Source of the DNA: Rhodocollybia butyracea
Taxonomy: Eukaryota; Basidiomycota; Agaricomycetes; Agaricales; Omphalotaceae
Length of the DNA stretch: 64,000 bases
NCBI GenBank assembly: GCA_015501585.1
Contig: JADNRY010000332.1
Span: 1-64,000 of the forward strand
Direction of reading: 5' to 3'
Below, piece after piece: positions 33,948-45,662 of the stretch (position 1 is the stretch's first letter; each line of letters opens with the position of its first letter). A program made the position numbers and the translations under genes. The notes under the pieces were generated by a model. It ran no database searches, had not been told where the DNA came from, and worked only from the letters and a program-made list of their open reading frames with translations.

Positions 33948-35678
33948 TTACTTTTTAGCGTACTGATTACGAAGGTCTTCCCATATAGAGAACATCTGAA
34001 GCCCATTTCCCCACCTGGCTTTTCGATCCTCCTCTCTCTTCATCTTCATCTCAGGCGTCGCAGCTGCCATGAAGTCTTTATCGGACTGGAAGCCGTTGTA
34101 AACCCAACAAAAAAGACCTGAAGACGAATACTGAATAATTGAGTAACTTTCTTCTCCAGGTTGAATGGGCACATTCGAGTGGGTCAGCAGTGCGGAGGGA
34201 ATGAGAGTCGTAGATCCAGGAGGAAAGCGTATGACAAGACCAAGGTCCCAGAGAATCATATGCCCGCCGCGATCTGGATCAAAGTTACCTAGAGCAGTGA
34301 TAGCACACCATCCGAAAGCAAGGTTGTGGCAGTCAGTATGAGGCCAGGTGACTGTACATGGGCCAAGGTTAAAGGAAAAGCCTGCGAAAACACCGTTGAA
34401 CCATCGAGTAAGTCTAGGATTGGAAGCAAAAAGGTTGTTGAGGTTTTCGTTGTACAATCCAAACGTATTCGCCACAAAGCATTGGAAGATGGCTATAGAA
34501 GAAAACAATTAGAGATTAAATATCAATAAAAGGAGGGAGTAGCTTACAGTTTGCAAACCCAACAAGACGACGGAAGCCAGAAGACGCAATAAGGCTGACA
34601 AGGATGGCACAATTGGCTACACCATAGAAAGCCATTGTACCAGGTCTCTGCGGTTGAAAAATTAGCTGGGGATGGGATGGAGAATCAGCGCCTATACCTT
34701 ACTACCCCCGCCAAACGATGTACCTACAGCAACCGAAGGAAACTTCCCTCTTTTATGAGCTTCCTGTTTCTTACTGAACGTCATACTGCCGCGAGCATCT
34801 TTGATTTGGGCCGTAAGTTCGGTCATAACTGCATCCCAATTATCATCCCTAGGTTTGCCGGCATCTACGACAACATAACAATCCCTAGAGCAGTTTGTGC
34901 TGCGTAAGCAAATAAAACAAATTTGAAGGCATGGACCCACTCACTTTCCATTCCATGGAACAAGCTCCAGCTTATATTCCTCACCAGTAAGCGCAGCAAC
35001 GTCTGGAAGTATTTTCTCAAAGATTTGCCTGAGCCCCAACCATGCACCCTTGTTGACAGGAAGGTCTTCAGTGGAAAAAGAATCGCCGGCGCTGAGGGTT
35101 TGCGCCTCTGCAGCACGACGGCGTGCAACCTCTTTCAGAGCCTTCTGCAGAAGAGGTTGGGCCGGCTGATCAACCTTTTGTTTAACGCTTCGCTGCTCAT
35201 CCTTTCTTTGGGTTTTTCTCTTCCTTCGAGCTGCCTTCCCTTGATCCAGAGGCAGCTGAGCAGCATCCCCTCGAGGAGGCTTCTGCGGGTCAGGCGCTGG
35301 TGCTTTTAGGGCATCGCTTTCTGCGGTGTGAAGAAGCGGATGAATGAGCCCAAAAGATGGAAGCGGGAAAGCGCCGGGGTCGCCCTCAGGAGAGGGAGGC
35401 GCGCAGCTCCCAGGGGCAGAAGAGAACGAGGTTTCATTGCTGTGCACAGAAGAAGGGGCGTGGGCGACAGAGGAGAACTTGTAGCAGCTGCGGTCTCCTG
35501 CAGCAGAGGACGCTGGAGGCGAGCCGTGGCTAGCGGCGGAAGGTGGAAAAGAAGGTGCGCCTTCGACGCAATAGTCGCAGTCATTGCAGTCGCTCTCTAG
35601 GTCTACGTTGTGGTCGCCTTCGTTGTCAGAGAGGGAGTCAATATACTGGTCAAGAGCCAGAGACACGTCGTACTCCAT
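33948..35678 (-). CDS. TET/JBP-like 2OG-Fe(II) dioxygenase-fold protein
   Basis: Exons 35678-34945, 34899-34698, 34647-34548 and 34492-33948 (introns 45, 50 and 55 nt) join in phase to 526 residues, with no breaks. The N-terminal 200 residues are acidic, then Ser/Pro-rich, then a basic KRKTQRKDEQRSVKQK patch (possible nuclear signal). The C-terminal domain matches the large basidiomycete family related to TET/JBP enzymes, which oxidise methylated DNA bases and are often found near transposons. It has WPHTDCHN (the H-x-D iron ligands), GWCAITALGNFDPDRGGHMI, FPPGSTTLIPSA, and HSN for the distal His. Where family members usually have Arg about ten residues after that His (RYSxxQY) and in FRW, this copy reads ESYSIIQY and FCW. 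Loss of the 2OG-binding Arg could make it inactive; the alignment is from memory. Confidence 0.7.
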
Positions 35679-37336
35679 AGGCCCGCAGATTGGCAGGCCG
35701 GGAGAAAGCGCATAGGCTCTAAACTCTTTTCCTGAGCGTACTGTGAGGTAGAAGTAGTCAGAAATGCAGTAGAGAATGCGACGAGGATAAGTCGGCTCGG
35801 GCGTTAATGGTAAGGAGGTAGAAGAAGAAAGAAAAAAGGCAAAGCAGCAATCCGCCAGGCCACAAAGACGAGCCCTCGGGGTATGCTTGCAGTGCGGGTA
35901 AGGTAGTAGCAAAGACGAATGAAACAACAGGAGATGGTATTACATTGGGTCGTCATCCCGCGGGCCTGAATGTTAAGGAGAGAAAGTATAAGCAGAAGTA
36001 CCAGATGTAAGCGCATAGCGCAACCTGAACGTTGAAGGGAAGCGGTAACTCCCGCGACAAATAGGAATTTATTATTGTGCATCACGTGGTATGTGCATGA
36101 GCGCTCAGCGTTGACGTTAACCAAGTTTCGAAAGCTTTCTTATAACGGCAAGATCGATACTTCTCCCAACCGACCGCTGTCTCAGTGAAATTGACAATCT
36201 CTTCATCTGCGACATCCCTGATTTGTCTAAAGATCTATGTATTTCCGGCCAGGAGTCGGAGGTCAAATGATGACAAGATAAGTATCGAACTACGACGACC
36301 AAGCGACCAAATTGCGGCGTTTACAACGAGTGTTTTTAACCATCGCGTCTTCGGCTAGAAGGGCAAAAGGAGGGAGCCTATAATTCATACAACTCCTAGA
36401 CCCAGCGACTCAGCGACTCAGCGGCTGAGAATTCTGAGCGGTTGTTGATCCCTTCACAAGTCAAGCAGAGAGCGCTCTCAGATTAGTAAACGGAAATGTA
36501 TTATAAGATAGGATACACACCCCTTGTTATGCCTTTTCCGTTGTTCATCGACTTTGGCCTTTGTCACTGCCACCAACCACATATGATTGTGAGGAAATGT
36601 CGACAAAGAGATATATGTGAACGACATGTAAAGATGTAAGGAAATGAAGTGTGCATCGCTTACTGTAGAGTCACCTTTTCTGCATCGAAGAGGGTGAGAC
36701 GTACGCATGGATATAACCGAAGAATGTCGAGTGGATTTTTCTGTAAAGAGGTATGGGATACCACTCGAGGAAGCAGAGAAATGACACCACTGACCCTGAT
36801 TAGTCGTCACAAGGGAACATCACTTGAGATCAAGATCTGGTGACCAGAAGAAACATCAGCGTTCTAGATCTCGACGTTCGTAGTGGTAGCGTCATTGCTG
36901 AGCGATGAACATCAAAACTCAGGTGCAAAATGGAAGAGATAACGAACAAGTAATGAAAAGAAAGCGAGATTGGCATTACGCACCAGTGAGGTTGTGAGCT
37001 AATTGTGCATCCATTGCGTCGCATGGATGAAGTTTATCAGAGTTGGTAGCCTTTTCCGATAAAATGCTTGGGGTGGAGAAAACAGTAGACCGTGTCAGCT
37101 ACAGTAATGACAATCAAGATTGAAAGAGATTGTGCTAACGAACGCTTTGTGCCTGAGGGACACCTGTCGCGGAAACACTGGATACACAGGTGGAGTTGTC
37201 TGGAGGCTCGGCAGGAGGATCCCCTCATCCACATTGACAGAGCGTACCGGTGAATCCATGTCTACATCTAAAGCTTTTCAGCGATAAGCGAAAGCTAAAG
37301 CAAGAAAGATGTCAAATCAGTGTGCGAAAGCTTACT
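35679..37336. other. Intergenic with unassigned exon-like pieces
   Basis: The minus-strand frame continues open upstream of the dioxygenase ATG to 35927, but without a plausible start. Pieces at 36117-36302, 36478-36840 and 37037-37290 look partly coding but I cannot assign or join them. The 37210-37290 block is similar to one near 31470-31530. Confidence 0.35.
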
Positions 37337-37450
37337 GTAAGCCTGGGCTTACCACAGTTTCTATAATGTGCATATATAGTGGCCAGTGACATTCAAAGTC
37401 ACCGGCCACTATATATGCACATTATAGAAACTTGGTAAGCCCAGGCTTAC
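37337..37450. repeat. 114-bp near-perfect hairpin
   Basis: The left arm 37337-37390 and right arm 37398-37450 pair over about 52 bp with one small bulge region (CCACAG against CTTGG) and one mismatch, around a 7-nt loop (attcaaa). Starts gtaagcctgggcttac and ends gtaagcccaggcttac. No ORF. It may be a MITE reduced to its inverted repeats or a small-RNA hairpin precursor. Confidence 0.85.
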
Positions 37451-37819
37451 ACTTATCAGTGACAAAAAATCTCTTTCAGTTTCCAGGAAGGCCAGCGATT
37501 GGTTGAAATCAGGTTCAGAAGTGTAAAGATCTGCTCTGCGGGGCCCGTGCAGGCGAGGTGGAAAGAGATGGCTGTCAGTGTCATGATGATGGTCGACGAC
37601 TGGAAATGGCAGTGAAATTGAAAGAGTCCGAAATCACGTGAAAATCATGTTGTTATAAGCTTTCATGAGGAGAAGGAGAATATGACACGCGTTGGACAGT
37701 ACGCAAAGCAACTCATCTTCCAGTATAACATAGCCATTTCATAGCTCACAAAGAAAATTACTTTGAGTCACTGCCAAAAGAAATCAAAATACGAGGCCAT
37801 AAGTCCTGGTTGACGGTAC

Positions 37820-37901
37820 GGTCCAACCAGGACTCGAACCTGGATCTCACGGAGGTCTATCATCAAGCCATCGTGCATGTTAACCTCTACACTATTGGAC
37901 C
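37820..37901 (-). tRNA. tRNA-like sequence, related to the 33.8-kb one
   Basis: Acceptor GGTCCAA/TTGGACC, D-arm GTGT-AGAGGTTA-ACAT (all pairs form) and T-arm CCAGG-TTCGAGT-CCTGG are complete. The anticodon region is 28 nt, giving an intron of about 11 nt if the CACG/CGTG stem is used. Position 33 is again not T and no anticodon can be assigned. Confidence 0.45.
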
Positions 37902-38125
37902 TTGGTAGTACTTCTCTACATTAGTACTAATAAGATCATAATCATGTTAGGGTAGAATTAGATAGGTAGCTGTAACAGCTAGTCTTTACGGGCATTGGCT
38001 AGTACCATCCCTGCGTTGGCCTCATAGTTTACCTTCTTTACCGGAGTCGAGCTCGCCGCCTGCGTCGGCGTAGGGACCTGTATGGGACTGGCACTTTCAG
38101 CTGGCATGGGCTGTGTAATATCGTA

Positions 38126-38425
38126 TTACAGTCCAAAGGAAGCTCCATTCATCCCCAACGATGTGCAAAGTGCATGCGTAGCTTCACCTGGTGCACATGC
38201 TGCAGTAGTAATAACTGGCACGTTGCTAGGAAGACTACCTTTAACGACAAGTTTAACGAAGGCTCCAATCTCCTCAAATTGAGGGCGGAAACTGGTAAAG
38301 CCCCAAGTTTGTATAAGATGTGCTTCGTCAACAGGGAATAGGATGAGAAAGTCTTGTCATTGATGATACGGTACCATTCAGCCGACGCGAGATGTTCACG
38401 ATCAAGGCAAATGATATTCCACGAT
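38126..38425 (-). pseudogene. RecQ/DEAH-type helicase relic
   Basis: One frame reads VDEAHLIQTWGFTSFRPQF, motif II (DEAH) and its flank, then EEIGAFVKLV and VPVITTAACAPGEATHALC, corresponding to the motif III region (ALTAT in active enzymes), ending in a stop. A preceding stretch (ICLDREHLASAEWYRIINDK) is in another frame. Motif III is altered (TTAAC) and both ends are missing. Helicases of this RecQ-like type are often carried by, or duplicated with, transposons in basidiomycetes. Confidence 0.6.
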
Positions 38426-38532
38426 TTACAAAGGCAGATTAATCACTACTTATTTGAAACGTGCTGATGGGGAGTGGTTAGGGTGTCCAATTTAGGGTCC
38501 AAGTACTTGTTGTCGCCAGGTCTACCGTTCTT

Positions 38533-38675
38533 GCTTAAACAAGACACCATGCACGGGAAGCCGCTTTCCGGCACTGTACAGCGCTGGGAGCCGCTAGGCT
38601 GGAGTCACTCGAAACGGCTGCATAGTGCCTGAGCCGTTTCGAGTGGCTCCAGCTCACTTACATTTTACTGATGCA
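38533..38675. mobile_element. MITE copy 3 (diverged)
   Basis: Same orientation as copy 1. The blocks CATGCACGGGAAGCC-CTTTCC, GCACTGTACAG-GCTGGGAGCC, CATAGTGCCTGA and GCTC-CTTACATTTTACTGAT line up with it, but both ends are degenerate. It has gained an internal inverted repeat (GGAGTCACTCGAAACGGCT with AGCCGTTTCGAGTGGCTCC). Confidence 0.75.
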
Positions 38676-39049
38676 CTATAAGTCTGTATATGTGTATTTA
38701 CAGTATTTCTCCAAAGAAATACAATATACCAACACTAGTATTCTAGCTAGTAGCGAAATATACGAAGAAAAGATAAAGAAAAGACGAGATGGAAAGACAA
38801 CAGACTTGTAAAGTGTAAAGTCCAGAAACCAGCTCAATCAAGAGCCCAATCTATCGACAGGGAATTTGAGTGTGAAAGTCTGCATACATGATCCTCGCGC
38901 GCTTGCTTGACTGCTCCAAACTTCTAGGTCTGGACCAACATGATTGGACCAAGGTAACAGCAGCGCAGTCATTGAATTTAGCGACATTCGAAGATATCAT
39001 AGCGAGACTCTGTAGGTTTGAAACGATGGATCGGAGTGGAAGTTGATAA

Positions 39050-40960
39050 TCAATATATCATCTGATATGTATATTTACTCTGAAAATTATTTACAAAAAA
39101 TGCTGGACACTTATCCAGTATATTGTCTGAAGTCCAGCCGTTTCCTTCCCAATCACTCGAGCTTGGTACGAGCATACAATGTCTAATATCTGACAATGGA
39201 ATGATTTCACCTTGAGGAGTGCCATTCGAGGCACTGACTGATGGTTGTACGCGATACATTCCATTTTTACTATCAGGTACAGTTTTAAATTGAGAAAACC
39301 ATGTAACATATGCAAGAGGTGTTTCAGCCTTGGGCCAGTTTGGGGAGCGTCCTCTTCAGATCTTTGCCCAAGTCTTTTTACCACGTTAGGGAGCCGGAAT
39401 ATGACCCTAAGTCTGGCAACCCTACAGCCTCTTACTGCCGTAGATTCAGCTTCATCATTGATCAATATTATCACTGTATCATATCGAGACTTTGACTTTG
39501 ACTTGGAGTTTTTTTTGATGGAAGAAGGGGCAGCTCTTACTATTTCTTTTGGCACATCTGACGCATCATCAAACAGATTCACAGGTGTAAATTTAAAATG
39601 GTGCCAAACATCGAGTAAACTAAAAGGAAGACATCCTATTGATAAAGCTTCTGCTTTCGTAACCTGCTGTACCTATGAGATTTGAAAAGTCAACAACCTT
39701 GAATACTACTACAGCTTCTCAGTGACTACTGCCACTGGAGCGAGTCATCAAAAAATATTTGAAAGACTTTACCTGAGGAACGTTAAGCAGGTGATCAAGA
39801 GCTTTTTGAGAAATCTTTTCTGTGACTGCCCACTGTGCAATTTCCCAATCCAACTGGGAAGCAAAAGGGTGATAGCACTTCTGATCAAGATTATCATCAT
39901 GAGTAGTAGTACCACTACTAAGTTCCTGTTGCCCTTTTGATTTTAAAATACTTTCCCATCGTTCATAGACAGTTTTACGTTTGTTGATCACCTTACCAGC
40001 AGTATTGTTCCATTGCCAAGTTCTTGGCTCATCTTCATCATCAACACTGTTGAGGATGCCGGCTAAATTGAAACGTCTTGGAGATGAAGAAGCCTCAGAC
40101 TCTCCTGAGGCCTCGGGGTCAGAAGAGGCATTCATATCTGAGTCACGGTCTATCATAGAAGAGGCCCCAGTATCCGAATTAGAGGAGCCAGTTTCAGAAA
40201 CCTCTCCCATATCAATGTCTTCGGATGGATATGTGGGATCAGAGTGGATGCCACTTGTTGAGTAATCGGGGAAGTTTGGGCTAGCCGGTTTCAGGGGGGG
40301 TAGGAAGTCAAACCCGGCTTCTGCTTCAGGCTCCATTAACACATCTGGCATATCATCATCTTCGAAGTCTGCATATGATTGAGTCATTCACTGATTAGTA
40401 GTTGCACAACTACAAGATTTTAAATAAAGCTGAACATACCTCCTTGCCAGCTGGAAGAGTCAGATTCATCATCGGACAGTGAAAGTAATGATGGACAATC
40501 AGACACATTGTCTTCAATGTCTGAATTCCCATGATCAGTCTCATCTCCGTAACCAGGGTCAAGTCCAAAGTTGGAGTAACTGTCTTCATCTTCGGAATCG
40601 TCTTCATCTTCGGAATCGCTATATTCTTCTTGGTCATTTATGTTGTACAAATCTACATGCATGGCCTCGTTGGAGCCTAATTTTAGATTATCATTAGGCT
40701 GTTGTAAAGGCTGACACTGTGCATGGCTGGGAAGGCGAGAACAAGCAAGTGCTTCTACTCTTTTGATAGTTTTGGATATTCTATCTATTTGTGTTCTCTC
40801 TTGGCGCACGAATTCCTGCTTATGCGCATCATCCTTAGTCTGTTTTATGTGTCGCTCTAGTACCCAGCTACGGAAAATTCCCGATAGCATACAGGACATT
40901 TGATGGGTTCTGGGCCATACCGGTAGGAGTACTAAGTTGGGAGGACAAAGTCGCAGAGTG
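39050..40960 (-). pseudogene. Plavaka-type DNA transposon protein, internally deleted
   Basis: N-terminal part: a C2H2 finger (CPVCYREFSVAGY, then ERHIKQTKDDAH in a shifted frame, 40935-40830), a long acidic region, and the signature block YHPFASQLDWEIAQWAV (about 39865-39815). C-terminal part: ARLRVIFRLP (about 39410), then PLSDIRHCMLVPS, NGWTSDNILDKCPAFFVNN and a stop at 39050. These are the conserved first and last blocks of Plavaka transposon proteins. The transposase core between them, normally many hundred residues, is missing. Frames change at least three times. A non-autonomous, dead copy. Confidence 0.75.
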
Positions 40961-43091
40961 AAAGAACAGAGGGAACATTTATATGAGATTGCTGCATCAG
41001 TGAAAATATCAGATGACTATGGTAACTGTTCGAGATCATACAGGATCATACATCTTGATAAAACGTGAGAATTGGAGTGGATAGCATCTATACTTAGTTC
41101 CCATATCTCTTCTATTTTTTCTCGAGCTCCCAGTAAGCAATTTCTGAGTCTTCTGACTTGCTTCTGACTCAAGTTTGAAGTCTGATCTGCATTTTGAACG
41201 CGAAGTGAGACCCACCCTTGAATATATAGAGCTGTAACGACTTGTACAATTGTTTCAAAAGATTCAGTCGACCATGCCTCGTTTGCGAAAGTCTCGCGCG
41301 AATCGGAAACTGTAATGTTATGTTATTCCCGCTACCTCTTTAGGGTAGAGGGTCTTATGGTGCTTGAGTTTTCGATTGCGCTTGTTCCAAGATTTGGAAG
41401 AACATCCATGGCATATGTCGCGCATGTCGTATCTCTTTTGAGCTGTCAGAAATGTTGTGAGGCCTTGGCCTTGTTGGATGCTTTCAGGTGTTTGCTTAGG
41501 GAGGTAGCGGGCACTGCCGTGTACCGGCGTTACTGGTTATACCTATTGAATCTACAAAGGTCAGGAAATATTTTCGCATGTAACAGTCCCGAGTTAGTAA
41601 CCGACCCAAAAATGACCAGGACACATCTGAGTACAATGCAGCAATTGCTTATGACGAATTCCTTCCTCAGCACCTTTGACAGTTGCACTGTATAAATTAT
41701 ACAGCCCACGTAGTGCAATGGTTAGCACGACCTTACTTGTTAGCTCCGCGGTAAATGCATTTGGAGGTAGATTGGGGTTCAATTCCCCACGAGGGCACTG
41801 CCTTTTGTTTTGCAACTGAGATGAACTTACTGGATGAATGTCAATCATTTTTTTTCGGAGTAAATATACATATCAGACAATATACTAGTACTAATGTGAA
41901 TCTGTTTCAACTTTCATGAACTGACAGAACGTCCACAACACAGATTGAAAGTGGGTGTTTCAGTGCCTTATTTATCAAACCATAAAACACAAATGATAAG
42001 ACGGCTATGTGCTGCAGGCACTAAGAGAGCAGCTGTGTTGGAGAATATCACACATAGGCGCACTGTCAGTTTCGTGTCATCCACTGAAATTGAAACTGGA
42101 TGCTTAAATTAGATAAGATAACTTTGTTACCACCACAAGCCATGATTCATCCTTCTCTCTACTGAGTACTGAGTACTGAGCGCTGAGCACTAAGTGTGGA
42201 AGACGCTAACTGACAAAACCGCGGGCGTCATTTGATATATATCCGGCCCGGTGTGAGGCTGTTGAATTCAGCTACCGCCGACCTATAGGCACTAGTATAG
42301 AACTTTTCGCAAATGATCAGTATGTGCTTTCATTCATTCGACGATCGTAACTGAGGCTTAAGTATTAGGGAAATAGCTCTGCGAGGTCACGGTACGCCAT
42401 CTGTCGCGTCAAAAGGTTTCCTGCACGAGGACTCGGATATCGTACGTTTGGTGTATTTGGTGCAGTTGGTATCTCTGGTGTATTTGGTGCACTGTTTGGT
42501 ATATCTATTGATGTAAGGTGAGTGCATGAGCAAAGTAATTGACTGGCTAACCAGCTGTGCAGGCTCCCTTTGGTTGTTCGACGTTTGGTAAAACCTGCTG
42601 CAAATGTCCGTTAGTCTGCGTATATCCGGGAACTCGACTTTTGGTGTATCGAACCCTCATTCTACGAAGAAAGGGAGCTCTGCCATATGTTGTGTTTGGA
42701 AATAACTCTCAGTTTGCTGTGCAATAAAATTCTCTCATCTTCCTATCATTAACCGACAGGAAGGTTTTAGTCCAAGGCGTCCGTATACAGAAGTGCTGGA
42801 TTGGCATCAGGACTCACCCTTCATCCTACGTTTCCTTCGACTCGCTTTGAGAGGCAGGGTTCTTGCTTGTCGGGACATCGTGAGACGATGAAAATGAAGG
42901 ACGTTCCATATTTCAGAGTTAAATACTCGGAGGTATTAGCGGTGGCTGAATTTATGACTCAAAGTCATGAACTTCCGTCGCTACGTCTCAGAGCTTCCTG
43001 CCGGACAAACAGATGAACTACGAAGGCGCACTGTCTCAGACTCCCCCTTTGGACAGATGCAAAATCCCGCTGCCAAACACCTCAAAGAGCT
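40961..43091. other. Intergenic; one tRNA-like gene
   Basis: Apart from the tRNA-like sequence at 41704-41796, nothing is supported. The frame 41315-41695 (plus) has no signature. Around 42440-42500 a short GTGTATTTGGTGCA-type repeat occurs. Confidence 0.4.
41704..41796 (+). tRNA. tRNA-like gene with intron, isotype uncertain
   Basis: Acceptor GCCCACG/CGAGGGC (6 of 7 pairs), perfect D-arm GTGC-AATGGTTA-GCAC, perfect T-arm TGGGG-TTCAATT-CCCCA and discriminator A. The anticodon stem ACCTT/GAGGT pairs fully and encloses about 29 nt (an intron of about 22 nt). The loop starts ACTTGTT, which would put C rather than T at position 33, so the anticodon is left unassigned. Confidence 0.55.
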
Positions 43092-43884
43092 GTGACGCTT
43101 ATTTCACATTGTCGCTCTACGGATGTTCTATCTGCCTCGAATGATATCACGACAAACAGCGCTCAGGTGTTCGGTCCACTTTTACAACAACAGAAGAGAA
43201 ATTTCTACCAGCAATCTCAGCTTCGACTTGAACGATTGCGTGGCTTGGAGGATCTTCTCTGTTGTCTCCCCATCATTGAGAGGAACTTTACCGCTTGCCT
43301 CTATCAGCACGAGAACCTACTATCCTACGCAATCTTTATCACCTGCGCCAATACTTTCCAGAAATTATATCGTCCACGGAGATTGCCCTGTTCCATATAT
43401 TGGATGCCTATCCTGACGAAACGTCGGAAACTTGTAGGTCAATGATGACGGTACGGATATTTTTTGGGTCATGCCATGTTCAAGTTTTAATGCGATTGCA
43501 GGCGGTGAAGCGTAGTAAAGTAGCGCTATTGCAATTTCCTCGCCGAAGTTTTGAAACACTTGGTGTTCAATGATGGGTAGATGATGATGTTGTAAAATAT
43601 CTCGTCAATAGGTGGTGCTCCAAATCCCTGAGAACTCTTGGACTCGGCACTTGGTTTGCCTGCAAGTTCCTTTTTCAGGATACTCAGTGTGTGCACGCCA
43701 AAACCGGGACCTTGACCTCAGAAGATGAACTGGGCGTGCAAAAGTGGTGTCGCACTGCTGAGGTACGATTCTTATTTTGGTTTACGGGTTTCGCTAAGTC
43801 GAGAGTAGAAGGCCCAAGGACTTACAAACTGGGATCGTGCGTTCATTCCAATTAATGATTTTCACTTCCGCTGCTCGATATGAA
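43092..43884 (+). pseudogene. Ulp1-type (C48) peptidase relic, paralogue of the 58.5-kb gene
   Basis: Pieces in several frames match the gene at 58475-60033 in order. STEIALFHILDAYPDETSET corresponds to IAIENALWKGLDEYPEEAEA. Then comes a WC-x-LGLGTWFACKFLF block (about 43618-43670), matching WC-x-LGLSSFFASKCLF, and DELGVQKWC, matching DEEMISKWC. Last is NWDRAFIPINDFHF, matching DWDSVFIPINDKHHW, where the Ulp1 catalytic His region begins. Here the HHW motif has become HFR, a stop follows, and the Asp and Cys parts are absent. Confidence 0.65.
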
Positions 43885-44749
43885 GAGCCTGTAGGCTCAA
43901 AGCATGACGTTGTAGATATGTATGGAGAAGAACTTAATCATAACGAATGTGAGTGCTTCGTCACTATATCCAATTCTTCCTCATTTACATATTTTTTGGT
44001 AGTACAAGGAGTCGATGAAAGTGGCGCCGCGTGAGTTGTGCGATTCGTCCGCATGGTGACAAACTAGTACGCTTCTGCTGCTTTCATTTGGTATAACGCC
44101 TCAAGACGGCTCAACAACTTGGCTATCATGGTGAACCGCTTTCGCTACGATGAGATTGGACCCGAGCCGGGATGTTGTCCCACGATCTTCCCTCCCAACT
44201 CTACTGAGTACATCTTGGCAATGTCCGGATATCTAGCTAAATGTTGCTAAGGAGCTTTGTATCTGCTTTGGGCTTGCTGTTCCACTTTGCAGTAGCTTCA
44301 ATGCTATCTGTTTTTCCCTTAGAATGATTCATACACTAGCAGGCTAGCAAATTTCAGATTCAGGGGTACAAGTACAAGCTGAGTAAAAAAGAAAAACGAA
44401 CAACCCACGTCTCACGTTCAGAACCCTTTACACACCAGAAGAGAGAGGAGTAATGAGACATGCTATATGACAGTGGTATTTGACAGTGGTATTCGACTTT
44501 GACATCTGCTGATCAATGCATCCCAGGCGTGCTTGAATCAGCCCAAGTTTCGCCGATTGGTGCAATGAATGATGGAGGCTAGTAAGTACGTTGAGTGATC
44601 AAATTGGATAGCAAGGGTACATGTATTCACCAATGGCAGCCGCAGATGGCCCTCTGCTAAAGGAGTGGGCAAAAAGGACTCTTCAAATTCAAACGATAAT
44701 GATGCCGGAGGAATGAGACCAGTAGAAAATGTTGTAGGAAAGTTCAAAT
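43885..44749. other. Intergenic, no clear gene
   Basis: A plus-strand stretch at 44103-44245 reads openly but matches no known family and lacks a start. Nothing else is supported. Confidence 0.35.
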
Positions 44750-45662
44750 TCATGGGTGCATAATACTGGAGGAGCCGTGCGAAGCAGAATCTTGGGAGGA
44801 GGGAGAGGGCGTATCTTTGATTCCCGCATAAGAGTGCACTTGCTGCTCCTCGGAGCCAGTAAACATGGGGGCGAAACGCTGAAGACGCTCTTCCCTGATG
44901 CGGAGAGCCTCCTCCTTGGACTGGAGTCTCTCTTTTTCGATGCAGAGTCTCTCCTCTTGGATTCTGAGCCTCTCCTCGTCATCCCTTATTTTCTCCTCCC
45001 TGTTGAAGATTTCATTGTGATTGTCACGGAGCTTCTTCAACCTTCGGCTCACTCGCTGTTCCGCAGCATGTAGGCTTTTTTGCGGATTGAAACCAGAGGC
45101 ATTGTAAAGGGCAGCATATTCAGAGTCATTGATGTTCATCCTCTCTTGAACTCGCATTCTCTTCAGAAAGTCCCTCTTTGTACACCCCGTCGAGTAGGTG
45201 CATTGTTTACACAGGAGTGTAAAACTCATCGCTGGTGCATTCGATTCCTTTGTGGTAGCATCGATCGCACGCCTGGTTGTAACTATCAGTAAATGGATCT
45301 GCCAAAATATTTCAAATACGAACAAGATTACGGTACTTTTGATTCAGCTCTCGTTTTTCGGCTTTTGTTCCCGGTCCTCTGTAGATTTTATGGAACTCCT
45401 TCAATAAGTCATTGCTGATCTCATGGGCCTTTGAATTTTCAGTAGTCTCCGCATTCTCTGTGTCACGAGCCACCCAACTTTCCTGCCAAACGGTGGACTG
45501 TTCCGGCGCATCAGTGCTCGCTGAAGTTTGTGGCTGGCACATTAGATTCTGTCCATAGTAAGACGGGTGTCTGTAGTGAGATAAGGGAACCCCAGCAGAC
45601 GTCCATTGCTGTTCAAATGTTTGGCCGGATGTCAAGCCACCTGCGCAGACACGGTGATCCAT
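44750..45662 (-). CDS. Zinc-cluster / coiled-coil protein, frame broken in the cluster
   Basis: Exon 1 is 45662-45337, then a 55-nt intron with a GTACCG donor and CTGATAG acceptor, phase 2. Exon 2 opens with ACDRCYHKGIECT and soon hits a stop. The next frame supplies LCKQCTYSTGCTKRDFLKR, then about 60 residues of heptad-like Glu/Arg-rich coiled coil (EERLRIQEERLCIEKERLQ) and a Ser-rich tail. Joined, the two cysteine clusters (C-x2-C-x6-C and C-x2-C-x5-C) resemble a fungal Zn2Cys6-type DNA-binding domain. They lie in different frames with no room for an intron, so a one-base indel near 45215 is implied. An intact allele would be a candidate DNA-binding protein. Confidence 0.5.
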
